Shown here: one piece after another, positions 44,480-54,793 of the stretch
Layout: every line of letters begins with the position of its first letter
Position numbering within the stretch: the first letter of the stretch is position 1
NCBI GenBank assembly: GCA_020796225.1
Contig: CM036762.1
Span: 12,388,414 to 12,452,413 of the forward strand
DNA length: 64,000 nucleotides
Direction of reading: 5' to 3'
Source of the DNA: Arion vulgaris
Taxonomy: Eukaryota; Mollusca; Gastropoda; Stylommatophora; Arionidae
The notes under the pieces: model-generated
Seen by the model: the letters and a program-made list of their open reading frames with translations, nothing else
What the model was told of the DNA's origin: nothing
The model's database searches: none
Position numbers and translations under genes: made by a program

Positions 44480-44740
44480 TTCAACTTACTTCAGTTACAT
44501 CAACAGACGCAAAATATCTGATATGACTATCACAGACAGCCACACTGAAAATAATATAACGAGTACAGAGCAATGGGAATACCACGCAAATGATGGAACG
44601 ACGGCATCGAGAACGACCTTAAGAAAATTAATAGCAGCAAAGTACTTATCACAGCCCCTCCCCCATATCCCAGCACTTATATAAAGACATAAGTGCTGGA
44701 AGAGAAGTAGAACTGATTATTTATATGTAACATAATAAAT
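44480..44740 (+). mobile_element. Non-LTR element 3' end fragment
   Basis: Out of frame with the longer open frame at 44274-44684, the sequence around 44570-44710 reads RRPRKRWNDGIENDLKKI-like and ends near 'aagtgctggaagagaagtag'. It matches the fragment at 7985-8175. The upstream 44274-44480 part of the open frame is not recognisable. Confidence 0.4.
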
Positions 44741-44744
44741 TTAT

Positions 44745-45135
44745 GAGAACCATTTGGTATAGCTTCATGTTTTTTTCCAGCACTTCATACCATGTCTATG
44801 TGTAGTCTTTCAGGTTTTCTCTCACGTATTTGTAGCCTTTTTTCAACAGTTTCATGTCAGGTGATCTAGCTGTCTAATGTTTACCATTCTTGCTAAATAT
44901 GAATATCAAATTTGAAAGATTGTCGTCAACGTTTGTGAAGTGATAACTTGTTTGAATTTGCGTTACTGTAAGACACCTTGTACGACACCACTTTGGCAAT
45001 GCTATAAAGGTTCAACTCCTACAGATACTTTTAAATATATTTTGTTAAAGCTAAGGTTATCCGTATCGTTGGATCTGTCAACATATATTTGTAGAGAGAT
45101 GTCATTAATGAGCAACATTGGTCTCTGTGGCGCAC
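44745..45135. other. No gene seen
   Basis: AT-rich sequence; the open frames at 44940-45223 on both strands have no motif. Confidence 0.4.
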
Positions 45136-45139
45136 GGTC

Positions 45140-45430
45140 AGATAAGCAGATTACACACAGGTAGTGCGCAATAGAGAGCAATGATACTCTGATACAGTGG
45201 ATACAAAGCAAAAGACCGGCCATGTAAAGCGTGGACCTCAGAGATAACAGATGCGAAGAAAATCACTATTTATGAAGCACACACAAATGCCCGTGCTAGA
45301 AATTTCTTCTTAACCTGAAGCTGTGAGGCAAAACATGATTGGAGAAGAGAAAGAAAGAAAGACAAGGTACACGGAGAGGCTTGCTCCAGGTGTCTCCTAT
45401 TTCGACCTGAAGCTGAAAGGCAAAACAGGA
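45140..45430 (+). mobile_element. Non-LTR element 3' end, partly duplicated
   Basis: Matches 5965-6340: 'gagcaatgatactctgatac', 'aagcaaaagaccggccatgt', 'atttcttcttaacctgaagc'. The last block, CCTGAAGCTGTGAGGCAAAA, recurs in altered form at about 45410 (CCTGAAGCTGAAAGGCAAAA), so the end is duplicated. Confidence 0.55.
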
Positions 45431-45714
45431 TGAGAGAATAGATAAATATATATTCATGATATCCATGAGTTTTATCTGGAAACAGCTTGAATAAAACTTC
45501 CGAAATTGAAATCTTATGTGTTTGTTATTACACTTGTACGTTGGACACGTTTCGTCACATTACATTGTCAATGTCGATTTAACAAAATGTGTGACCTAAT
45601 GATGTGTAAGTTCTTAGAACTCACAAAGCTTTCCAGAAATAAATGGTTGCCAACCGCCAACAGAGGTGATGAGAATATATTGCAGAATTAGAAATTATAT
45701 ATATTGGGTGTAAA

Positions 45715-45820
45715 ACGGACAGCTGGAAAATTCATAACAGCGCAGTATATTGTTTTGTTTTTACAAACAACAGAGATATGCATATAAAAAGACAACGTTT
45801 CGTCCATATCGTCACAGTTT
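45715..45820 (-). repeat. Penelope-type tail motif
   Basis: On the minus strand CTGTGACGATATGGACGAAA is followed by CGTTGTC (45791-45817), then a 3'-UTR-like AT-rich stretch. The layout matches PLE tails but the family differs from copies A and B. No coding part. Confidence 0.4.
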
Positions 45821-45821
45821 T

Positions 45822-45947
45822 GATTGCAGATAAGTTAGGATAAACAAAATACAATGAGGTCACTTTTAACACGTAATGCAGATCACTCATGAATGTAAAA
45901 TGATAGAAATAACAGAGCAGTTCACATTTCTTGGATACAAGTTAGAG
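45822..45947 (+). mobile_element. Non-LTR element fragment interrupted by hAT
   Basis: Related to 25620-25750: ATTGCAGATAAG, TAATGCAGAT, and a block ending 'atagaaataacagagcagtt', then TTTCTTGGATACAAG. It stops abruptly where the hAT terminus starts at 45948. Confidence 0.5.
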
Positions 45948-46300
45948 CAGGGCAGCCAATATGAGGCCCGTGGACCACAAAGGCCCCCGAGGTCATAGTG
46001 CGGCACATGGAGCCTTGTCAAATGAACATAAATGTTAACTTTACTGTACATATTACCAAAAGAACATTTCCTCATGATTCGTTCGTCTGCATATTTTAAA
46101 AATTATAGCTAAGAGAAATTTGAAATATCTCACATTTCTGAGTGATATAACTAGCCACATAAATAACGTAAATACTCGTCTACAAGGGAAATATCAATTA
46201 ATTAATAAGACGTATGGTCATATTTCTGCATTTCAAATGAACTTGTCTTTGAGAACAACAGGTGAGGACAAAAACATTACTCACTTTCTACATGTTATTG
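45948..46300 (+). mobile_element. hAT element fragment (ZBED/GTF2IRD2-type)
   Basis: The left end CAGGGCAGCCAATATGAGGC followed by CCGTGGACCACA has the form of a hAT terminus. The plus strand (46120 on) encodes MKYLTFLSDITSHINNVNTR and LQGKYQLINKTYGHISAF, a clear match in order to the segment before the hAT dimerisation domain of GTF2IRD2/ZBED-type transposases. The rest is replaced by a tandem repeat at 46301. The right end was not found. Confidence 0.7.
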
Positions 46301-46563
46301 CAACCAGACGTTACACAGGAGGTGGCGGATAAATAAGCTTCGTTGATATATGTCTCTCCATATTGCAACCAGACGTTACACAGGAGGTAGGGATAAATAT
46401 GCTTCTTTGATATATGTCTCCCTCCATATTGCAACCAGACGTTACACAGGAGGTGGCGGATAAATAAGCTTCATTGATATCTGACTCCCTCCATATTGCA
46501 ACCAGACGTTACACAGGAGGTGGCGGATAAATAAGCTTCGTTGATATCTGACTCCCTCCATAT
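46301..46563. repeat. ~66-bp tandem repeat, four copies
   Basis: CAACCAGACGTTACACAGGA recurs at 46301, 46366, 46432 and 46499 (periods 65-67 bp), each followed by a GATAAATA(A)GCTTC block. It begins inside the hAT fragment, so the transposon sequence itself seems to have been amplified. Confidence 0.9.
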
Positions 46564-48397
46564 TAGCCTACCTTATTGGATGATTTGTGTGCCTTTAGGA
46601 TCATTCAAGCTCATAAGGTGAGCACAGAACCCAGCGGAGTGGAAATGCTCTGTCTGCAACCAACCCCTCCCCCAGCTATGGGACAAATAGCACCTGTTCT
46701 CTCTCTCTCTCTCTTTGAGGAGGACATCCTTTTCTTGTCTTGTCTTCACTTCTATGACACTTTCCTTAAGTATGGGGATTAAACTACAGTGTCTAGGGAG
46801 CGCACCCTGCATAAAAACCTGGGTTGGTGAGCCCGGCAACAGAAGGCTGAAGTCATCTAGAGTAGGACGACTCCAGACAAACCCGGAAGACAGATCTCGT
46901 CAGCAGGGACTGCAACCGTCTAGAGAACAACCTCAAAAAAAAAATGTCCTCAGAAACGGAATGTGTCAGCCATTATTGGTGGGAAGAATTGACACATAGG
47001 AACAATTCAATGGCCATGCGCAAATATTTACATCTGTGGTGCCACCACCATGAGGAAACAGTCAGGTGATGGTGGATCGAACCCCTGCCTCGAAGTGTTC
47101 CATCTATAGCTACTGGCAGCCTGTTGATTTTGCAAAGCCAGGGCAGGAGGGTGTTACTACTGGTAGCAAGGCAAACATTTACCCTCACAATTATGCAATG
47201 GAATGCAGAAGGGGTAACCAACAAAATAAAACGAGAACTAGAAGAACGTGTGCGAGCAGAAAATATTGACATTTTCTGTATCCAAAAGACACACCTTAAT
47301 CTGGAAAATAGATTATGCATAAGAGTATAGGAAACTTTCCACCAGGAAAGAGAAAATAGACATAAAAGTGGAGTAGTAACACTAGTTCGCAATTCCATAC
47401 TAGCAGTTGAACTACACTGGTCCGATCAGATGAACAAAATTCATAGCTGTTCAACTCCTTATCAACAACACTAAGATGACACTATACAATATATACTCAC
47501 CACCCACCATTCACACTGAACTGGAAGTTATCAAAGTTCAAGATGACAACTTGCTTATAGTAGGAGACATCAACAGCCACTCACCAAGCTGGGGCTATGA
47601 CATGCTAGATCCTCGGGGCGAAAGCCTTGGAGAATGGCTGATTACCAACATTCCCACCATTCTCAATTACCAGGTGATCCTCACACATGTTACTCACGAC
47701 GTGCAACAACAAGCACCCCAGATCTGCTTTTACAGACGACATTCACAGGACATCCGAATGACAATTCTGCGACCAGATTGAGTAGTGACCATAGACCTGT
47801 GAAACTTCTCAAAAACAGCATTAACAAGGATGAACTTACAAACTCTGCACCTAGTTGGAATTACAAAAATGCAGACTGGAAGCTATTCCAAGAGCTAGCA
47901 GACAAGTGCTGTAAAGACATTAATCAATCAGGAAAAGTGGACAGAGAGATACACGAGCATTCAATAATGCCATTCAAGATGCTGCAGAAAAGGAGAAAAC
48001 TACAAGCCATATTGGACACCAGAGATGTAAGTTTTCCATAGCTGGCAGCTTGCAGTGACAGAATACAATGGAACTCGCACCAACGGACCAAAATGTAATG
48101 CAACACAATAGAGCAAAGGCCCTTTATGTTAGAGAAAGAAACCAACAGTGTAGAAAATCCTGGAAAGAAAAGACACCCACTTTGAACATGGAACAAAATA
48201 CTCAAAAGTTGTGGAGACTTACAAAAGCCTGAACGATGACAACCCATCTAGAGGGAAAACAGTTCTCTAGCAAGAGAACAACTTCTCACAGGAAAGCGAG
48301 CAGCCACCCTGATGGCCCAGTGTTACAAGCAGAAAGCGCATGCTCAATAAGTCAGGAGCAAGGGAAGAAGTCAGAAGGAGATAAATGCACATTAAAA

Positions 48398-48517
48398 AGC
48401 AACAAGTGAACCTTGTATGGAGGTAAACATCACACTGACTGAGCTGCAGACCTAACAAGCAACAAGTGAACCTTGTATGGAGGTAAACATCACACTGACT
48501 GAGCTGCAGACCTAAAG
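48398..48517 (+). repeat. 60-bp tandem duplication inside the LINE
   Basis: AAGCAACAAGTGAACCTTGT starts at 48398 and again at 48458; the 60-bp unit is identical over nearly its full length. It lies just before the RT N-terminal block and adds 20 codons without changing frame. Confidence 0.9.
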
Positions 48518-48908
48518 AGGTCCCGGGACCAGATGGAATATCAAATGGCATGCTCAAATAAAGCCAACAGCACAGCGTTCTGTTCTCAGATATTTAACAA
48601 TAGTTGGAGACAGGGGAGAGTCCCAGATATCTGGAAAAATGCCACAATCCACCAATTTTAAAAGCGGTAAAGACAAAATGATCTAGAGCTACAGACCTAT
48701 AAGTCTGCTAAGTTGCACTGCAAAACTGTGAGAGAGTGATAACACTAGGACTCCAGTGGTTTTTAGAATCCAACCATGAACTGGATCCGGTTCAGACAGG
48801 CTACAGGTGTTATAGAAGCACTGATTATCAAGTGGCATACCTCACACAGGACATAGAAAATGGCTTCCAAGAAAAGAAGAAAACCCTCACAGTGTTCTTC
48901 GACATGTT

Positions 48909-49071
48909 GAAACACGTATAAACAAGTACTATAGTTTTACAAAATATAATACTTTTGGTCGAAACGTTGCTGTTTATCGTCACTGTTTCTGTATTTTGTA
49001 AAACTATAGTACTTTTGTTTGTACGTGTTTCGCTATTTACCAATTTTACTGCAGTCTTCCCTATTTCGATA
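48909..49071 (+). mobile_element. 163-bp Penelope-like insertion with 5' inversion
   Basis: It is flanked by identical TTCTTCGACATGTT (48895-48908 and 49072-49085), and splits the LINE at its VFFDM codons. The right part is the PLE 3' end in sense orientation (GGTCGAAACGTTGCTG onward, to CTTCCCTATTT). The left 38 bp (48909-48946) are the inverse of 48992-49031. This is the pattern of a severely 5'-truncated copy whose 5' piece was inserted in reverse. Confidence 0.88.
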
Positions 49072-49985
49072 TTCTTCGACATGTTCAAGGCCTCTCGACA
49101 AAGTCTGAAAGATGATTTGCTACTCAAGCTCTTACACAGTGGAATACAGGGTAGAATGCACTATTGGATAAAAGACTTTCTTACACATAGACAAGCATCT
49201 GTAAAATTTGATGGAGTGCACAGTCCCAGATTCAAATTAAGAGCAGGAGTTCACAGGGCAGCGTACTGTCCCCATTGCTTTTCCTGGTATATATTAATGG
49301 TCTGCCACAACTCTGCCCAGAGATGTATCACACTCTCTCTGATGATGATCTAGCTGTGTAGCAAACCGAGTTTCTGGTCCTGCCATCTTTAAACTCCAGG
49401 AAAACCGAACAGCGTCATAATGTGGGCAAGTAAATGGGGTCTAGAAATAAACCGGAGCAAAACTGTAGCAACGCTTTTCTCATTGTTAGCAAAGGAAGAA
49501 CACTTCAGACTGAAATTTAACGATGATATCGTTCCCGTTCCCATACTCCAACCTTTTTGGGAGTTAAGCTTGACAGTCGTCTGACATGGAAACACCACAT
49601 TATGGAAACAAACAGAAAGGCTAGGAGGAAACAAAGCGTGATGCGGAAGCTGGCTGGAACTACATGGGAGCTGATAGTCGAATCCTGAGTCAGATATACA
49701 CTGGTGCAGTTAGACCGACCCTGGAATATGCATCATCGTCAGGATAACAACAGCCCATTCAAACAAATCGATACTGAAAAACACAAACAGGTGTCTGCGT
49801 ACTATTTTGGAGCCATCAAATCTACACCACCAGAAATGAAAGGCAGCCAACATCCAGCCATTGGAAGACACAAGAAGGAGAAAAGTTATTCTGCAGACTG
49901 AACGGATGAAAAGGATGTCTCACCATCCACTGTGAAAAAATGACGGCTAGACAAAAATCAGACTAAAGCGTACAAGTCTAAACCA

Positions 49986-52356
49986 GCTAAACACGTACAA
50001 ACAAAGTACTATAGTTTTACAAAATTCAGAAACAGTGACGATAAACAGCAACGTTTCGACCAAAAGGACTTTATCAAGCAAACAATACAACAAGAATGAC
50101 GAATTTCGAGGAACGCTACAAATGGACGATTACATGGGGAAACATAAACCTATCTAATGAAAATCTGGGAATAAAACGAACAACGAAATGAGTGCAACAC
50201 AAAAAAACGAAAGTGGAAAAGAAGAGAAACAATAAACAATATAGTGGATACATAATACATATACAGAGCAAACACATATAGATTACAAGGCAAGAGATAA
50301 GACAGTACTAAGAAGCATAGGAATGTAATGCGTTGAGTCCAAGAATCGCATGGTGCTATAGAATGAAATAAAACGGTTCTCCAGGGCGAATCGACTGCGA
50401 TCATCGGAGGAACATGATCGGATGGATGTGACCTGGACATCGTCGGCTCCTGAATGGCCAGTATCATTGAAATTAGTGTGCCACAGGAGTCACATACATT
50501 GGCGAATATCGCTTAAGTGTTGGGCGAATCGGTCACTGAGCCTCTTACCGGTTTCACCAATATAGGCCTTGTTGCATCGTTTGCAGGTGATGGCATAGAT
50601 GATATTGCGGGATTCACACGTGAAACTGTCTTGAATGACATACGTAGCTTTTGTAAAAGAGACAGTGCGGGTCTGTATTACATATGCACATGTATTACAG
50701 CGCTGACGGCCACACTGGATGGTGCCAAAGTGACTCTGGATATTGGGCTTGAGGCGACTGTGTACCAACAAATTCTTGAGGCTTCTGTCCCGTCTGTACG
50801 CCACCAAAGGATAGTGTTGAAGACTGAACGTGTCTCAGGATCAGACTGAAGAATAGGGAGATGATGGAATAAGACCTTTACCAGGAACTAGAGGGTGGAA
50901 AGTTAAGATAAGTTTAACCCTGTCAGAATTGGAGGATCTATGTATGTTGGAAAGGGCCTCCTGGCGAGCAATTAGCTGAACCCGATGCACGGCAGATGTA
51001 AGCACATTCTCCGGGTATAGGCGCTGGCGGAAGAAATCAAGCATCTCGTGAGCTCTATCGAGAAAATCGTCGTCCCTGCTATAGAGGCGACGAAAGCGTA
51101 AGAGTTGAGAAGAAGGTAAAGAGTCACGACAAGCGTGGGGATGGGTAGAGGTATACAGAAGAAAGCTATTGTATCAGTAGGCTTGTAGTATACTGATGTA
51201 GTGATAGTAGATAGGCTGATGGTGATAGTGATGTCAAGAAAATTGACACAGGAGGTAGAGATGTGAGAGGTGAACCGAATAGCAGGATTGAAGACATTAA
51301 TGAAGTTAATGAAGCGTGAAATCGATTCAGGCATATCGGTAATTCCAATGCAATCATCAATGTATCTATGATACAAGGACGGAAGGGGCCATCATAGGTG
51401 TTCCATACTAAGTGTTCAAGATGACCCATGAATAGAACATAACTGGGTCCCATTTTAGTACCCATGGCGACCCACTAATCTGTTCAGAACTGGTCATAAC
51501 TGAAAGGAGTTGAGAGTGAGAACTAGTTCTGCAAGATGAAGGAGAGTCGAGGGTGAGACAAGAGGGTTAGTTCTCCTGTCGAGAAAAACTGGAGAGCTTG
51601 AAGTCCGTCAGAATGAGGTATAGAGGTATACAGTGAACATACATCAAGGAGGAAGAGATGATAAGTCCTGCCATGCAACAACTTAATAGAAGAAAAACAG
51701 ACAAAGTGTGGTTAGTATCTTTCAAGAATGAAGGTAGTGTGGTGACTATAGGATTGAAGATACTGTCAAGGAATTCGAGATATGTTCCGTAGGACAAGAG
51801 AAGAAACAATAGACCTACCAGGATTGTGGAGTTTATGAATTTTGGGGAGCATATAGAATGCAGGTTTGCCCAAACAGCTGTCGATGACACATAGTGATGA
51901 TGCCGTAAGGAAGGTGTTTAGAGGCAATGAGGGTTCTTGATAACTTACGGACCTTACTATTGTTAGATAGTGGCGTCAGAAGAACTAGTTTTGTAGAATA
52001 GAGTGTTAAGTAGTTGGTTGTGGCCTTCCTGAAGGTATAGATCTTTACTCCAAAGAACTATGGCACCACCTTTCTCAGCGGGTTTGATAACAATGTCATC
52101 ACGTCGACGGAGGTGTGATAGAGCACGAAACTCGGACGGTGACATGTTGGAACGCCCTATGCGTTTGGGGTGGAGAAGTCCAATGTCATATGAAGTATTC
52201 TTGATGTAGAGATCAAGAGCGTTAGAGGCACCAGGCCAGGAGTCCAATCATTTTGAGAGTAGACACGTAGAAAACATACTCGAGTCGTGATGTTCTGAGG
52301 GTCCTCCTGGTTATGAAAATGGAATTTGAGTCGCAAGCACGGTGGACTCTTCACAG
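49986..52356 (-). mobile_element. Penelope-like element copy B
   Basis: A minus-strand PLE with the same order as copy A: IKPAEKGGAIVLWSKDLYLQ (about 52080), RT with RYIDDCIGI (about 51345-51370) and a second RT/thumb region, then a GIY-YIG endonuclease with IIYAI...KAYIGETGKRLSDRF (about 50530-50620). The 3' UTR carries the tail motif (50047-50079). AGTCTAAACCA occurs on both sides (49975-49985 and 52357-52367), an 11-bp target duplication. It lacks copy A's inverted 5' arm and the last ~45 bp of the 3' end. Shifts break the single reading frame. Confidence 0.88.
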
Positions 52357-53369
52357 AGTCTAAACCACAAAGCAAAGAAATAGAACGTCATACTGGAACT
52401 ACTAAATCATAATTCCATACAAAAGAATTACTTTGATCACTGGAACTAGACTCAGTAGCACTAAACTTTCAACCTCCATCCCTAAATTGTTAAGCAAAGA
52501 TGCCGAACCTAATCTAGTGAAGATAGCAATTACAATGGGATATCTTCATTATATATTTCCAGAAAACAGCTGGACAAGAATTTACAGAGATGGATCGGCA
52601 ATGGAGTCAACCATGAATGGTGGAACAAGAGTGTACATTAGGCGCCTAGATTCTACCACTGTGTCATAAGGCCCTACTAGAAGAATATGTTCCAACTACA
52701 AAGCAGAACTCTTAGTCCTTCTGATGACAGCACAGGACATGAAAAGCTGCAAGCACCTGCAGACAAGATGTTATTTCTTACAGACTCACTGCCAGCTATA
52801 CAAGCCCTGATGTTAAACCACTGACAACACAGTAAAAATATAAAGAAACTTGCTCAGCTTGCAGAAAAGGCAGATATTCACTTGCAGTGAATCCATCTCT
52901 GTGGCATTGCAGGCAATGAGAGTTCCGATTTCTTAGCTATGAGTGCAGGGCCAAATAGCAAATTAACCCCTGTCTTTTCAAAGTCAAAACCCTCATACAG
53001 AAAAATCTGCAGTAGACTGGAAGACAAACACTGGATATGATTATGGAAAAGACTCCTCAAAGACCTAAGCAGAACAGACCAGGTCATTATATTTCGACTA
53101 CGCACCAGACACTGCAGACTCAACAAACACTTATATAGATTAGGAATAAGTCAAACATCTCTCTGCCAGTGTCAGCAGGCGGAACAGACACCAGAGCATA
53201 TCATGTAAGACTGCCCTCTCCTGGGTCAGCTAGAAGAACATGTGGCACACCCAGTCGAACTGAAAATGAGCTTTGGGGAAACCTACAGACCTGAAACCTG
53301 ACTGCCATTTTGTGGTCCACAGTAAATTAAGCGCATGACCAGAGATCGCTGAAGAAAAAGAAGATCTGA

Positions 53370-53815
53370 CTTAAACCTCGAATTTGAAAACAAAGATTTC
53401 AATGATTTCAGGATTTTAAAAAAACATAATGTGCTTTTTTTGTGCATATGCAACGCCATTCGTAGTAGACGTGGATTTATTACCAGGAATATTACAAATG
53501 GAACATTGTGAAATGTGTTGAGATACACAGTTAAAGGAGAAGTTCCATCAAGTTGGTTTGAAATGTTCTATAAAACGTATGTGGACAAGGATAAATCCTG
53601 CGTTTTACAAACATGCTCTGTCGATGATTTCCATATTTGGAAAACAATTATGTGTGAACAGCTTTTTATCGCATGAACACATCAAATCACAAGTGAGAAC
53701 GCGAATTACTGATGTTCATTTGGAAAAGGTGTTGGTGTGTTGTAGCGACAACATCAATCGAGATCAATTGTGATGTACTTAGTTCTGCAATATTTTCCTC
53801 TTGCTATATTATTGT
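53370..53815. other. No gene seen
   Basis: The open frame 53558-53773 (71 codons) ends in a plausible but unrecognised peptide. No element ends found. Confidence 0.4.
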
Positions 53816-53817
53816 GT

Positions 53818-54065
53818 GAGTGTCTGTAGCACAGAGGTAGTGACCTAATTCACAAATCCATGTACCGGTTCAAACCCCACGGTGAGCAAGTTTGGTTTGG
53901 AAGCAAATTTCGTGGATTTTACAAAGGTTAAAAGTAGACCTCACGTTCAGAAAACCATGACAAACGGGCGCAACGTACAATCGCTCTTAGTCTCAGATCA
54001 CATAAAATCACAAAGAGTGGTTCACCAGGTGATCGTTATGGAGCGTTGAAGAAGAAGACGAAGAA
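53818..54065 (+). repeat. Chimeric SINE: SINE-C head joined to SINE-A tail
   Basis: 53818-53967 is SINE-C: a head with B box GGTTCAAACCCC (about 53868), then GTGGATTTTACAAAGG and CCATGACAAAC. At 53968 it switches to the SINE-A 3' part (CAACGTACAATCGCTCTTAG, ATCACAAAGAGTGGTT, TATGGAGCGTTGAAGAAGA). No target-duplication-like repeat separates the two parts, so a template switch or recombination is more likely than one insertion next to another. Confidence 0.65.
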
Positions 54066-54289
54066 GCTATGTTCATATTATTTGCAAATGCAAGTACTAT
54101 ATAATTTAGATTTTATCATACCAGTTACACATATGTTGGTCTAGATTTAATATTTATCTATTCGTATTATTTACAATAGCTCTTCTAATATTATTTACGA
54201 CTGCTTTTATCATATACTTGAAGTATGCATTTCTCAATTTGTTTGCAACTGCATCTTGCATACCATATTCAAATGTTCTCATTATTCCT

Positions 54290-54545
54290 ACACTTCATTT
54301 TCTTAGACAGAAATTGCAATATATTGAACACTGTATAGTATGGCAATTCAAATTGGTGTATCAATCATAACATATGCAGTGAGAGTCATAAAATGACTAA
54401 AGATATAGGAACAGTTGATGCATTTGAATATAGATATTGGCAAAAAATAATGACGATAAAATGGAACGAATTCAGTGTTGAAATCAGAAAAAATGTCTGG
54501 TCAACCACTAGTAGCAGTTAGCAGCCGCCATGATTCTTAGTACGT
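54290..54545 (+). mobile_element. Non-LTR element fragment
   Basis: Follows 25860-26060 in order: 'cagaaattgcaatatattg', ATCATAACATATGC, AAAATGACTAAAGATAT, GGAACGAATTCAG, TGTCTGGTCAACCACTAGTA. Coding is lost. Confidence 0.55.
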
Positions 54546-54793
54546 ATAGTGCGATCGAGACTGGCAGTGTATCACCAGCATATCTAAATTATATTTCGCG
54601 TTCTCAGATTTAAAACCAAAAACAAGCTGGTCACATTGATCTCCTGTAACTATCTTCTGTAACATTCCTCATGATATTTCCAGTGTAAACATACAAAGCG
54701 ATATAATTCAGCTTTTCGAGGATATCAAAACACATGATGATGGATAATCTTCCTTCTTATAGCCGATATATGATCCCTATATACAGCTTATTA

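Larger units (their letters stand above)
46620..53365 (+). mobile_element. Non-LTR retrotransposon (EN, RT, RNase H) split by two PLE insertions
   Basis: Plus-strand order: a gag-like remnant (about 46800-47120), then an endonuclease starting IMQWNAEGVTNKIKRELEER (about 47188) with NIYSPP, VGDINSHSPSWG (about 47560) and SSDHRPVKLL (about 47783). RT follows, with PGPDGISNGMLK (about 48523), then PVQTGYRCYRST and VFFDM (48895). After the 163-bp insert come the continuing FFDMFKASRQSLKDDLLLKL and KLRAG...GS-like block, then QTERMKRM (about 49895). After the 2.4-kb insert comes RNase H (WTRIYRDGSAMESTMNGG, about 52568) and a zinc-knuckle tail. Without inserts it is about 4.2 kb, near full length for a Jockey/I-like element. 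Many shifts and stops. Confidence 0.8.

Noticed and set aside
44274..44684. 136-codon plus-strand frame as a gene
   Set aside because: It starts inside a SINE-A and ends antiphase to a LINE remnant; no motif or coding bias.
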